NCBI GenBank assembly: GCA_028023455.1
Contig: JAQFVV010000443.1
Coordinates: 188,001 to 252,000 of the forward strand
Direction of reading: 5' to 3'
DNA: 64,000 nt
DNA from: Epiperipatus broadwayi
Taxonomy: Eukaryota > Onychophora > Udeonychophora > Euonychophora > Peripatidae
Position 1 is the first letter of the stretch. Each line of letters begins with the position of its first letter. Below, piece after piece: positions 22,736 to 33,066 of the stretch. The translations under genes and the position numbers were made by a program. Under the pieces are notes generated by a model that saw only the letters and a list, made by a program, of their open reading frames with translations, was not told the DNA's origin and made no database searches.

Positions 22736-25604
22736 AGTTAAACTTTGTGTAGCACATGATATAATCCTGTAAACTCGAAGATTTGTAACAAGCTAATAAA
22801 CATCAAACTTTTTTTTTTTTAGAAAAAAAAAATTATATAATATCAAATGTCTGTGTTGGGTTCTCTTTTATATCTTTTCAAATGATAATCCTTAATGTTA
22901 TTTCTCTCAACACACATACATACAAGAATGAAGTGTACCTTTTATTCTTAATAACTCCAGATTAAGTATTACTATAATAATAATATTCTTTAAATTTTGA
23001 AAATTTATAATATTTTATTTCCAAGCTAGCTCTCTTGAATTTAATAATTACAGTACTCTTATTTCTCAAGGTTTCGATCTATTGGTGAGATGTAACCATT
23101 CATTACTGTTCAATTCAACACTAACCCTTGGATACGATTCCCGTAAACACAAACTGAAGAGACATACACTTATGTAAGCTAATGTCTATTCTTAATATAG
23201 CCAACAATATGTGTTATAGCAATACAAATAATTTTATTAACTGCAAAATCATTAATTAAATAAACACGCAATGTAAATTTTGGTTGTAGCTTATTATTAT
23301 TATTAGGGAACGTCTCCAAATATCAACAGTAAAGAAGGGATTTTATATCTACTCCCAATATTAGTTATATTGTAATGAACTAAAATAATTAAGATTTATT
23401 ATATCTGAATCCATTATCTTCTTTTCTTTTACTTTATCTTATCTCTTGTTCGCCAATAATTAACGAATACTTCGTATATGTTTGTTGTTTATGCTTTTAT
23501 ATCATTTATCCATGCACTATATGGATTTATTATTCTCTTTATTAAAGATATTTCACGATCGATCTATTTCGAAATACAAGTTATGGAAATCAGTAACTAT
23601 GGCACAATTCATAAAATTATGAATGTAACGAGATTTAAATATTCTAAACTTCTGCCATGTTTATAAAGTTTGATAGAGTGGTAAGTAGCTATACGAGTTT
23701 TATAAGGCAGTGTAAGGTTCCAGATATCCAAAATATCAAGACATGAGACACAATTTAAATTTAAAAACAATAATGAATGTTTATTAAATCATTAAATAAA
23801 GAACAAAAAAAATCTACAATTAAATAAAGCATCTTGGCAATCCCTAAAAAAATATATATATATAAAATAAAATACTAATTTAACTTATTTACGAATGGGA
23901 TTTTTACTAGCTACAACTTTAAGACTAGCATAAATTGTTTTTGCCAAGTTATATTGTTTAAAATATTAACTTAAGATTATAACTTTTGAATTAATCAAGG
24001 TGTATATTTGATAATCATTCCGTGTTTTTGACCCCTTGTCAATTATAATATAAAATGATTATTATTATTATAAAATTTTAACCTACAGCCCATTCAATTC
24101 GCTGGCTCACCTTACTATGAGATTTTTCCAAACAAGATTTATAATAGCTATAAAATTAGGACCTTTAAATGGCAATAAGACAAGTTTTATTTTCTGCATA
24201 AAAAAAAATTTTGATATTCTAATCTAGTGACTCATTCCGATTATTAATGTCAACATATATTTAATATCCTCGACATTGTACTATTTATTTGAAATACACA
24301 TCTACTCATTATATTGCAAATACATATCGACATTCAACACCCTTTTATGTGAAATCATGACAACCTTGTTAGCAGTCCAGCGATGATACACTTCTGGATT
24401 AACTGATATGATGTCCACTGCTTACCTGTATTAGAGTTTTAAAATACATAAATTTGGACTAAGTATTGGTTCGTATAGCTAAAGGCAAGGCAAAGCTCAG
24501 CTATTACTTACATCAATATACGAATATGATTTTAACATTAACCCCTCCACAAGTAACTCTTACTCTACCTTGCAAAGATTTACAATTGCTACATCGTTCC
24601 ACATTCCCTGATTATGTAAACTTTAGTGTATTCGTAAGGAAAAATAAAATAAGCTGCTAATAACTTTTGAGTGTTAGCATGAACCTGAGAGTTGCCTTCT
24701 TCCTGAGGCTAAATGTTATGTGAGGAACTAGTCTCTACATATGTATTCTAAAATGCATGCTAAGACACTACATTACAACATACAAATAATTCCCTTATTA
24801 GGCAATAAATATAAATGGAGCTGGAATTAAGTCCTCTATCTCCTAATACCTTCATACAAAATGATTGAATGGTAAGATAGCTATTCTCTATCCCTTGAGG
24901 TGGTAAAATTACTCCACCTCAACTAACAATAGTTATTTGCAATTTTCCATATCATACAGGGGTATCATATCATTGATGTAAAACCAATCAGTTTTAACCG
25001 ACTACAAAATAAAATTTACTAAAAAAATTAATCTTAGAAGTCAAGAAATAAGCATCATTTATTTAAGATTCATGATTAAAATAAATCACACATACTCACT
25101 AATATGTAGCAATAACTATCAAATATGTAAATATGACATTAGATATAAATATCGATTTAAAATTACGAGCATAAAAATAAGTTTATAATCATTCCTATCT
25201 TTTTCTCTTACTGTTCATTAATAGTATGGGCTTAGATAGTATAGGGTCCAAATCACCTTTATAATTCTCTAATAATTTTAATCATTTACCAAACATGATT
25301 TTAAAAAAAAGTAAAATGTTACGTACAGTCTTTGTTGATATCCCTCAAAGCTAAAGTTAGTTCTTCTGCAAGGTACATACTTATCCAATGAGAAACACAT
25401 ACTTATCATAAACAAACAATATTTGATGGAATTTTTGTGCATGGCCATGACAAACAGATCAAATTTATCCCAATTTAATGATTATTGGAGTAACGCAAAG
25501 ACAATATTCATTTAGTATGTAACTGCATCGACGATCCTGATTATTAAGCTTAATCACAATCACTCACACCTGTTGATTGATAATCTAAGGTTAGATTCAC
25601 TTTT

Positions 25605-25810
25605 TCCGATTTTATTCCCGGGTTTATAATAATAGATGCTTTACTTTCACACCTTTATTCCAGGGTTTTCTTTTATAGACGCTTCCTTTTCTCAAACTTT
25701 ATTTCAATATTTTTTATTATTATAGACACTTTTCAAATTCGATTTCCAGATTTATCATAGATGCTTCTTTTCATATGTTTATTTTAGGATTTGTAGTAAT
25801 AAGCACTTAA
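25605..25810 (+). repeat. Degenerate minisatellite, about 58-bp unit, 3-4 copies
   Basis: TTTATTCC-GGGTTT-AT-ATAGATGCTT recurs as TTTATTCCAGGGTTTTC-TTATAGACGCTTCC, then ATTATAGACAC, then TTTATCATAGATGCTTC. Divergence is high. Confidence 0.5.
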
Positions 25811-26275
25811 GATGATATACTAATTTATTTCCATTCCACGATTTCTTCAATATTTGGCAAGTGTTACTTGTCCAATAATCCTTATCCAGGCATGTATTAA
25901 CTTAAATATACACATAAACAATAAAAGAAAATAGTAAATATTTTCAGCTATATTTCAACTGGCAACATTAAGAATCCAAAGATTCATTTAAATTTTCTAG
26001 TCAAGCCACAGATAAAATATGTATTCATCAATATTTATTCCTGAAACATTTGTCTTTAAATCAAAGCTTACAAACTCTACGCGGAGATTGTATAATGCAG
26101 CAAATTCTTGTTACGAATAAATTTTGTCATCAATTAATTTTACAGGAGAGATAGGTATGCCTATCTATGTTTTTAGCAATATATATACACACTTCTTAAA
26201 ATTATCCGATTATGTGCGAAGTAGACAATAGGAGCAGAGAATCAGAATTGACGGTTCACTAGTCACTAGATTTTA

Positions 26276-26390
26276 CAAAGAACCCCTTTATAAACATCGT
26301 TTTCCCTTTTATATATATTCTGATTTTCACCCCCTCTCCGGTCTACATCTTTTAACCCAAAACCCTATGTATTAAATTCTGATTGGTTTA
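26276..26390 (-). promoter_or_regulatory. CCAAT/TATA promoter-like block
   Basis: On the minus strand, ACCAATCAGA (CCAAT at 26382-26386) is followed about 67 bp later by TATATAAAAGG (26306-26315). A plausible start region lies near 26276. The spacing fits a pol II core promoter or the U3/R region of an LTR. No downstream coding frame was found, so its function is unproven. Confidence 0.3.
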
Positions 26391-27446
26391 TTAATTTCAA
26401 TTCTTATTTTATTTCCATCTTTATCTTGAAACTTTTTCCTGCTTTAACACAAGAAAATTGTATGACAAGAAAAAAATAATGGTGGGCAATTTTATTGAAA
26501 TTTATTTTTAATAAATAAAATTGACTAATAATTTTTTTAAAACTACTATAAAGTAATTTTTTTTTTTTTTGTACTATCGAATAGTATACTGTATGATGCA
26601 TAAATTTTTACAATTACCTATATAATTAAAAAAACACAAATATATATACAACACACCTATGCATGCACATATACATAATACCAAATAGTGATCTGCTCAT
26701 TAGTACTCTTATTAGCACTAAATCTCTTTCATAAATTTCTTCTCGTGTAAAGAAATGTTACACATACGCTATCTTTAACAATTTAAATTTTTATTCGTAC
26801 TATCATTTTTATTTATAAATATGATTATTAACAAGACCTTTCTGTTTAGATTTTTATAAATCAATATTTTGAGATATAATGCGTGCACAGCAGTCAACCC
26901 CCCTTCCCTCTTTATGGTGATGCATTATAGTTTGAAATAAAAGTACAAATATACTTTACATTCAATCCATATGATTATTGGCTTCTTAAAATAAAGCTCT
27001 TAACTTTTCCTTAATTTTTTTTAAAAAAAATTTTCTTTTTTTTTATTCTGATATGATTATTAACTAATACTATTGTTTTTTTCCCAATCGTTAATTTCTT
27101 TACGAAAGAAACTAAGGGTTACAATATACTAGATTGGAACAGCATAAGTATGATAAAAGGTCACCAATATACATGCATATTATGGAAACAGGTCATAATA
27201 TTGAGAAAGAGTATAAGAATGATTAGTTGTACAGATAAAAAAAGAGATAGAAAAATAAATGAGGCAATATTAAGAAAATTAAGCCTAATTTTAATAGGGA
27301 TGGAGGGGGATAAGATCGGTGATAATATAAGAAATGGGGAAGAAATTAGGGGTAGGGGTGAAAATGGTTATGGATAATATACTAAAGTAGTTATAAAAAT
27401 AGATATTAGAGGGAGCTATTGGATAGGAAAGGATGTTAGGTTTATC

Positions 27447-27509
27447 TGGGCATAGTTGCTGAGATATTCTTGACTTCGTTTAAGGAGAAGCCAAATACAT
27501 CACATCACA
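27447..27509 (+). repeat. Short insert related to the TA-element interior
   Basis: TCTTGACTTCGTTTAAGGAG...ACATCACATCACAT interrupts Penelope copy 2. Copy 1 runs directly from AGGGAGGT to TAAAAGGAAG. Nearly the same sequence occurs at about 1113-1160 inside TA element copy A. Confidence 0.55.
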
Positions 27510-27985
27510 TTAAAAGGAAATTAAATTAGTAGTAGATAATAGAGGATAGAGAGAAGTAGAAGAGAATAAGGTAAAATTTATGTGTAATAATTGAGATAAT
27601 AATAAGGTAAAAAATGTGTTAAGTAAGAATAGATAAAATTAAAAGATAAGAAGAATAAAGAATGATATATTAATAGTGAGTGATAAGGGTAATAAAATTG
27701 GGATAGTAAAAAAGGTAAGGTTAGTTTATGATATATAAAATATTATATGTACAAAAGATAATATGTATAAAATACAATTTTATGGATATTAGAATAATAG
27801 GAAGATGGGAAAGAGTAATTAATAACCAAAAATTAGAAAAGTAATTGTATATAAGAGATATAATATGTATTAAAGATTTTCAAGAAATTAATAGAAAATT
27901 AATAATTTTGAGAAATTATAAATTTGTATAAAATATGAAATGTATTATATAATGGTATTGTTATGTGTATTTGAATTTTGTAGAT

Positions 27986-28014
27986 CTGATGAAGACTGCA
28001 AGGTACAGTCGAAA
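27986..28014 (+). ncRNA. Hammerhead-like ribozyme core in Penelope copy 2
   Basis: CTGATGA (27986-27992), one unpaired A, stem II GACTG (27994-27998) pairing perfectly with CAGTC (28006-28010) around the loop CAAGGTA, then GAAA (28011-28014). The conserved boxes and stem II match the hammerhead consensus apart from the extra A. Stem III could form from AAAC with GTTT across a long AT loop. Family knowledge (hammerheads in Penelope-like terminal repeats) supports it; activity is inference. Confidence 0.45.
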
Positions 28015-28080
28015 CTGTAATAATATAATAAAAAGTTTTTGCTGAAAAAAGTATAAGAAGAATTATTTGAATTGCAATAT

Positions 28081-29034
28081 AATATAAATATTATTAATTT
28101 ATTTAAAAATTTAATATGCATCAAAAATTCAGTATAAAGTATAAATTCCTAATAGAACCATGAAAGTTATTAAAGATTTGCACTATATGTTGTCTGTTAC
28201 AAATATCTGGATATATAATTATTAATCGTCCCATTCTTGCACAGGATTCTAAGTGGTCTTCTGGGAGACAAAAATTGAAGTGACAATTCTACAGGAAGTT
28301 TGTATGCTTTTAATTGGGGGGGGGGGGTTTAACTTTTGTTCTTCAATAAAACAAATATTCAATTGTTGACTTCCAGAAAAGCTTTTTATTTTCATTTCTC
28401 TGTTTGCAAAAGATTTTTTATATTTTGTAAATCCATATTTCAGACAAAATGATGCAACTATTGCAGCTTTAATAATGGATTTAATAAAATGATTGTTAGC
28501 TGGTTAATTATGACTTTTACTTATAAAATTCACTTTTTAACAGAAAATCTTTATTAAATATTAAATGATTGGTTTTAAAATGTTTTTTTGACATTTCCTT
28601 TTTTTTTTTTTTTTTTGGAAGTGATACACTAGCATAACATAAAAGACTACTAGTTATACATGTGAGAAAAGTGTACTTTTATATACAGCTATCTAATCTA
28701 ACCTAATGTAGCATTATTTACCATTACTTTTTTTTTAATTCGGGCAGTCATTTCAAAACTTTTTGGCAGTCCACAAGTGGCTCGTATTTGATGTCTGCTA
28801 ACCTCTGATGTAGACTATACAGAATGGTCAGTAAAAATGCAAAAGAGGAATACAAGATTGTATTTCAATCACGTTTTTTTGTTATTATATTTACTTTTTC
28901 CTATTTTTTAAAATATGTGAAATTTATTTATGTCTAATATTCTCTTACATACTTATTTATTAGATTAAAATTTAAATTAAACTCAATTGTAAAAATATAA
29001 TAATAAAAATCATATACAACAGTTATATAATATA
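28081..29034. other. Intron spacer with G12 run and T runs
   Basis: A G run spans 28316-28327 and a long T run lies near 28600. A slightly GC-richer stretch at 28741-28805 (GGCAGTCCACAAGTGGCTCG) vaguely recalls hAT ends but lacks a partner. No gene seen. Confidence 0.5.
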
Positions 29035-31300
29035 TTAAAGCCTTTTTTCGGCACATGGTTTAATTGAAGTAAAATAGCAAAATAAACAGTAAAATATAAT
29101 AAAACCTTCATATAGACATCCAATATAACCTCAAAGGATTGACTATATAATATAACAATATAAAGAATAAATAAAAATACATTATATACTATTTTATATA
29201 ATTTTCCATTCATTTTTAATTGACCAAGTTGTTAACTAATTATTTAAATTATGCTTAATGTAACATGTTTTATATATTTTTATTCTTTTTGGATGTCTCA
29301 TGTAATTTAAAAGTTTAATATTTTTTGTAGCATCTATTTTATGTCCATTTGTTAAGCATAGGTACAAAAGATGGCAGTTATAAATTTTAAATATAGAAAT
29401 GGTATATAGATAGAAATGTAGCTGATTGACAAAAGAATCAATTTATTAAATTATATAAAGATTATGGATATAACCCTAAAATTATTAAAAATATACTTAT
29501 TAATTCTAAGAAATTTATTAAGCAATAACATTTCTGTGCAAAATGATAATAATGATGATAGAAACAATAATTCAAATATGAAATAGATCAAACTTTCATA
29601 TTATCCCAAAATTTATAATACATTAATAAAAAACAAAAATTACATTGATAAGCATCTAAATATTGAATGGTTGAATAGTAAAAACCTGGATAAATTAATA
29701 GATATATACAAAATAAGAGATGATATACAATACAAAAAAGGAATCTTATATAAAATTAACTAAACAGTGTAATATATTTTACTATGGTCATACAGGGAAA
29801 TAGGTGAAGAATATATAATGCAAATAATAGAGAAGATGATAAATCTACTTTATGCATTCATTATTTAGCATATGGTCATGAAATAGATGCTACAAAAAAT
29901 ATTAAATCTTTAAATTACATGAAAGATCTAAAAAGAAGACATATGAAACATACTATATTAAGGGTAACTAGAGGGATGGGGAATCTGTTTTCTGCCTAAA
30001 GCCATTGATGTATTTATAATCTGATTCATGGACCATACAAAATTATCGACTTAAAAATGAATCTCGATCAAAAATTTAATCAATTTATCTCTAATCATTA
30101 ACACATGGCAACCTTTTCACCTGGCAGGATAATTTCTATTTTCCTTTTTAAATGAGAGCCATAATTTTTTGTGAATGAAAAATAATTTGACATCATTATT
30201 ATTCACGACTGTTCCACATTTATTTTAAATTTTACAATTTGTCTTGAACTTATTTATCTTCATGACATAAATTATTACATTTCTTCATATGTTCTGGATA
30301 GGTTAATTCTATAGCAGCTAAGATGATAAACTCCTCTTCCAGAAAATGGTTTCAAATTTTCTGCCTTTTTTTTTGCAATAATTTGCTCTCATAGAATTTT
30401 GGACTTGGTTTATACTTTTTAAAAACAGTTTTTTTCAAGTTTTTTTTATTTTTTTAATCTTTCCCAATAATTTTGTTGTAGTCGGAATGCTTGGATAAGT
30501 AGTGTCTCTTAATAATGGATTCTTTATTAACTGAAATATTTTTCATACATATCATGCACATTGGTGTATATTTATTTCTACAAAAAAATGTGCATTGGTT
30601 CATTTCTTTTCAAATGAATGATTTTCTTTACTAATTTTTTTGAACTTACTCTGTATAGCCATTCTAATAGTAAAAAAAAAATAAATGCAAAATAATAATA
30701 AAATGAATGAAAATTAGTTTTATTTCTGCTTATTATCTGTTTGTCTGTGAAAGCCATTATACAAACAAAATGTTCCCAATATCATAGATTAAATCCATAG
30801 TCAGATAAACCACATAATATAAATAATATATTAAAATATTGCACCTCTGATAGAATTTTTTAAATAAAATTATTGTAAAGGTTGGAGAGAAAAAAAAGAT
30901 ATAGTTGAGAAAATAAATATTTTATTTTAACTCTTAATTCAATATTTGCACTCCATCATGAGCGTGTTTAAAAGTTTTATACAAGTACATATTATATGCT
31001 TGTGAAAATGTCTGGGGGGGGGGTTGAGTTTTTGAGGGTTCGAATTTGGTTTATGAGCCAGATGATCTCCAGCTCTGACTTAAATAATTGTATGAATATT
31101 TATAAAACTTCAATAAATTTAGTTAACAGCTGATCAATTAAAAATGAATGGAAAATTATATAAAATAGTATGTAATGTATATATTATTTATTCTGTATAT
31201 ATAGTCCATTCTTTGAAGTTATAGTATCTCTTTTTAAGAAGGTTTTATTCTCTTTTGTGGATGTTTATTTTGTTATAATTGTTATTTATATGTAATTATT
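29035..31300. repeat. Foldback, arms about 170-200 bp, enclosing a Penelope remnant
   Basis: 29070-29240 is the reverse complement of about 31118-31290. Shared landmarks are AATTAAAAATGAATGGAAAA, TTATATAAAATAGTAT and GAAGGTTTTATT. The arms are roughly 15-20 percent diverged. Total span is about 2.2 kb, with a G10 run at 31014-31023 close to the right arm. Confidence 0.7.
29400..29999 (+). pseudogene. Second Penelope-like family, reverse transcriptase end and GIY-YIG endonuclease
   Basis: Ordered pieces: KDYGYNPKIIKNILINSKK (thumb GY-P motif), NLDKLIDIYKIRDDIQYKKG, ILYKI, QCNIFYYGHTGK (GIY-YIG second motif, YIG changed to YYG), then in another frame EDDKSTLCIHYLAYGHEID, NIKSLNYMKDLKRRHMKHTI and a stop near 29999. 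The order and spacing match a Penelope C-terminus. Sequence differs strongly from copies 1 and 2. At least four frame breaks make it inactive. Confidence 0.78.
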
Positions 31301-32202
31301 ATTAATATATATATAGTTGTCCTATATGATATTTATTACAATTTATATGAAAGAACAGCTTAATAGATTTCATTAATTTCTATTTTTGATGATAAAAGTA
31401 AAATGTAATGGAAGATGTTACTTGTGAAATAATGTCTTTCTTATTTTAGTTCATGATTGAAAACAATATATTTATTAATACTTTATTGATGCAGATAGTC
31501 TTATAATGTTTTTAATGTGTTTTTTAAAAAAATAATTAGGGTTGTAGGATCATTTTTAATTTTGGTGTTATTTAAAGCTTAAAGATACTTCATAAAATTG
31601 AAAATTCTATATTTTTAATTTTCAATATTTGAATATGGAAGTGTGAATGATGGTTATTTTAATTTTTTCTATTGTAAAAAATGAACATTTATTTGTTCAA
31701 TTTAATCTATTGTATTATAAATTTATATATATTTCTATAGGCAAAAAAAAAGTTAATTATTCTGTTTAATAGGGTTTTTGTTTTGTAATTTTTGAATTAG
31801 AATCATAAGCTATTAAAAGCCAATTTAATTTATTATTAAATAATAGTTTTATATTTTTATGAATAGCATACAGTAACTTTACTCTTTATATCAAATATGT
31901 AATACTCATCAAACTTTATCATTAAATTTTATTAAAACCCTTTAATAGAAAAGTATAATAGGAAAATAATAATTCAGACTGAAGTGTTATTACAAATTTT
32001 ACTAGCCTCTCTTTAAAACAGAAAGATGAATTCAGGTGAGATCCTTGCAATGCAGAGATGTTTTTTTCCTCCTAATAAGAAAATGATACAATGTGATATG
32101 AGATTGCTACAGATAATACACATAGATAATTTGTTTCTATAGAACAAAATGTCTATGAATCTAATTTCAAATTTAAATGCCTTTAACAAAAACTAAAAAT
32201 AC
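31301..32202. other. AT-rich intron, nothing recognised
   Basis: Only A/T-rich sequence and short meaningless frames. Confidence 0.5.
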
Positions 32203-32405
32203 ATCTGGCCTCTAAATAATCAGAGAATTGATGTGTAAAATATCTTTGATCTAACCTGCAATTATAATTGCATCTCACACGTTAAATTACTCCAATCATT
32301 GTTTGTATCTGGCCTCTAAATAATCAGGAAATTGATGTATAAACTATCTTTGATCAAACCACAATTATAATTGTATCTCAAATCAAATTACTTCAATCAT
32401 TGTTT
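32203..32405 (+). repeat. Two-copy tandem repeat, about 104-bp unit
   Basis: ATCTGGCCTCTAAATAATCA begins each unit, near 32203 and 32307, and ACTYCAATCATTGTTT ends each. Confidence 0.85.
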
Positions 32406-32420
32406 TATTATTTTTCCTAA

Positions 32421-32552
32421 CTAGACTATTGTATAATTTTATCCAATTTTTTAAAATATTACATAAGACAGTGTTATCTATTCTAGGCTATTGTATAATT
32501 TTATCCAATTTTTTAAAATATTATGTAAGACAGTGTTATCTATTCTAAACAA
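32421..32552 (+). repeat. Two-copy tandem repeat, about 66-bp unit
   Basis: CTATTGTATAATTTTATCC with GACAGTGTTATCTATTCTA occurs twice in succession with few changes. Confidence 0.85.
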
Positions 32553-32951
32553 GATATTTATATCCTGAACAGGGTTGAAGTTTGACTGCAAGCCATTACT
32601 ATCCTTACTTGACACCAAGACTGGAGTTTTGATCTAATTCACTTTTTATTTTAAATCATTATTAACGGTTTTTTTTTTTCACTAAAATTATATCAAAAGC
32701 GTTATTTTGATGTATACTAATTTATATATGCAATTGTTCATTTTTCTGAGAAAAGCTTTCTATGATTTTTTTCTAAAATTTTACTTTATTTAAATAAGAT
32801 TACCCTTGAGATGCATAATTATTTGATAGCCATTATGCAGAATATGAAAATAAGCATTGTAATGTGTTACAAAAGATGCTCTTTCACGCTGGGGCAAGAA
32901 TTGAAGATGGTAACTTACACCCATTTCCTTCTCATTTTTCAAATTGTTTAT

Positions 32952-33066
32952 AATATTTACCAAGGCAATAAACCCCTCTTTTCTTCCAATGCATAAGACC
33001 TATAGATGTCCCTACCTTCGCATTTTTAACCGCACAGGTTTTAGGCTTATTGCCTTGGTAAATATT
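32952..33066. repeat. Short inverted-repeat element
   Basis: AATATTTACCAAGGCAATAA (from 32953) is matched in reverse by TTATTGCCTTGGTAAATATT (ending near 33065). Arms are about 22 bp around a GC-richer loop. MITE-like. Confidence 0.55.

Larger units (their letters stand above)
21233..27123. mobile_element. Unidentified 5.9-kb insertion within Penelope copy 2
   Basis: The interrupted Penelope sequence flanks it as ATATTCTA (21225-21232) and ATATACTA (27124-27131). The uninterrupted copy (minus strand near 17990) reads TATACTATATTGG. This suggests an 8-bp target duplication with one change. I find neither terminal inverted repeats nor long terminal repeats. The contents are a GC-rich triple repeat (22000-22735), a minus-strand promoter-like block near 26300, a minisatellite, and short ORFs (for example 24466-24660) that I cannot assign. 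Confidence 0.55.
27124..28080 (+). pseudogene. Penelope-like element copy 2, 3' part
   Basis: This resumes after the 5.9-kb insertion with GGAACAGCATAAGTATGA. In one frame it gives LEQHKYDKRSPIYMHIMETG, then HNIEKEY; in another it gives CTDKKRDRKINEAILRKL. These are the C-terminal signatures of GIY-YIG (H...GH, then R..INEAI). An AT-rich tail follows with a hammerhead-like core, ending where similarity to copy 1 ends (ATTGCAATAT). A short foreign insert lies at 27447-27509. Confidence 0.75.

Noticed and set aside
21233-27123. LTR retrotransposon for the 5.9-kb insertion
   Set aside because: The promoter-like block near 26300 has no matching copy at the other end, and no gag or pol sequence is visible.
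28741-28805. hAT transposon end
   Set aside because: A vague resemblance only; no partner terminus or 8-bp duplication found.
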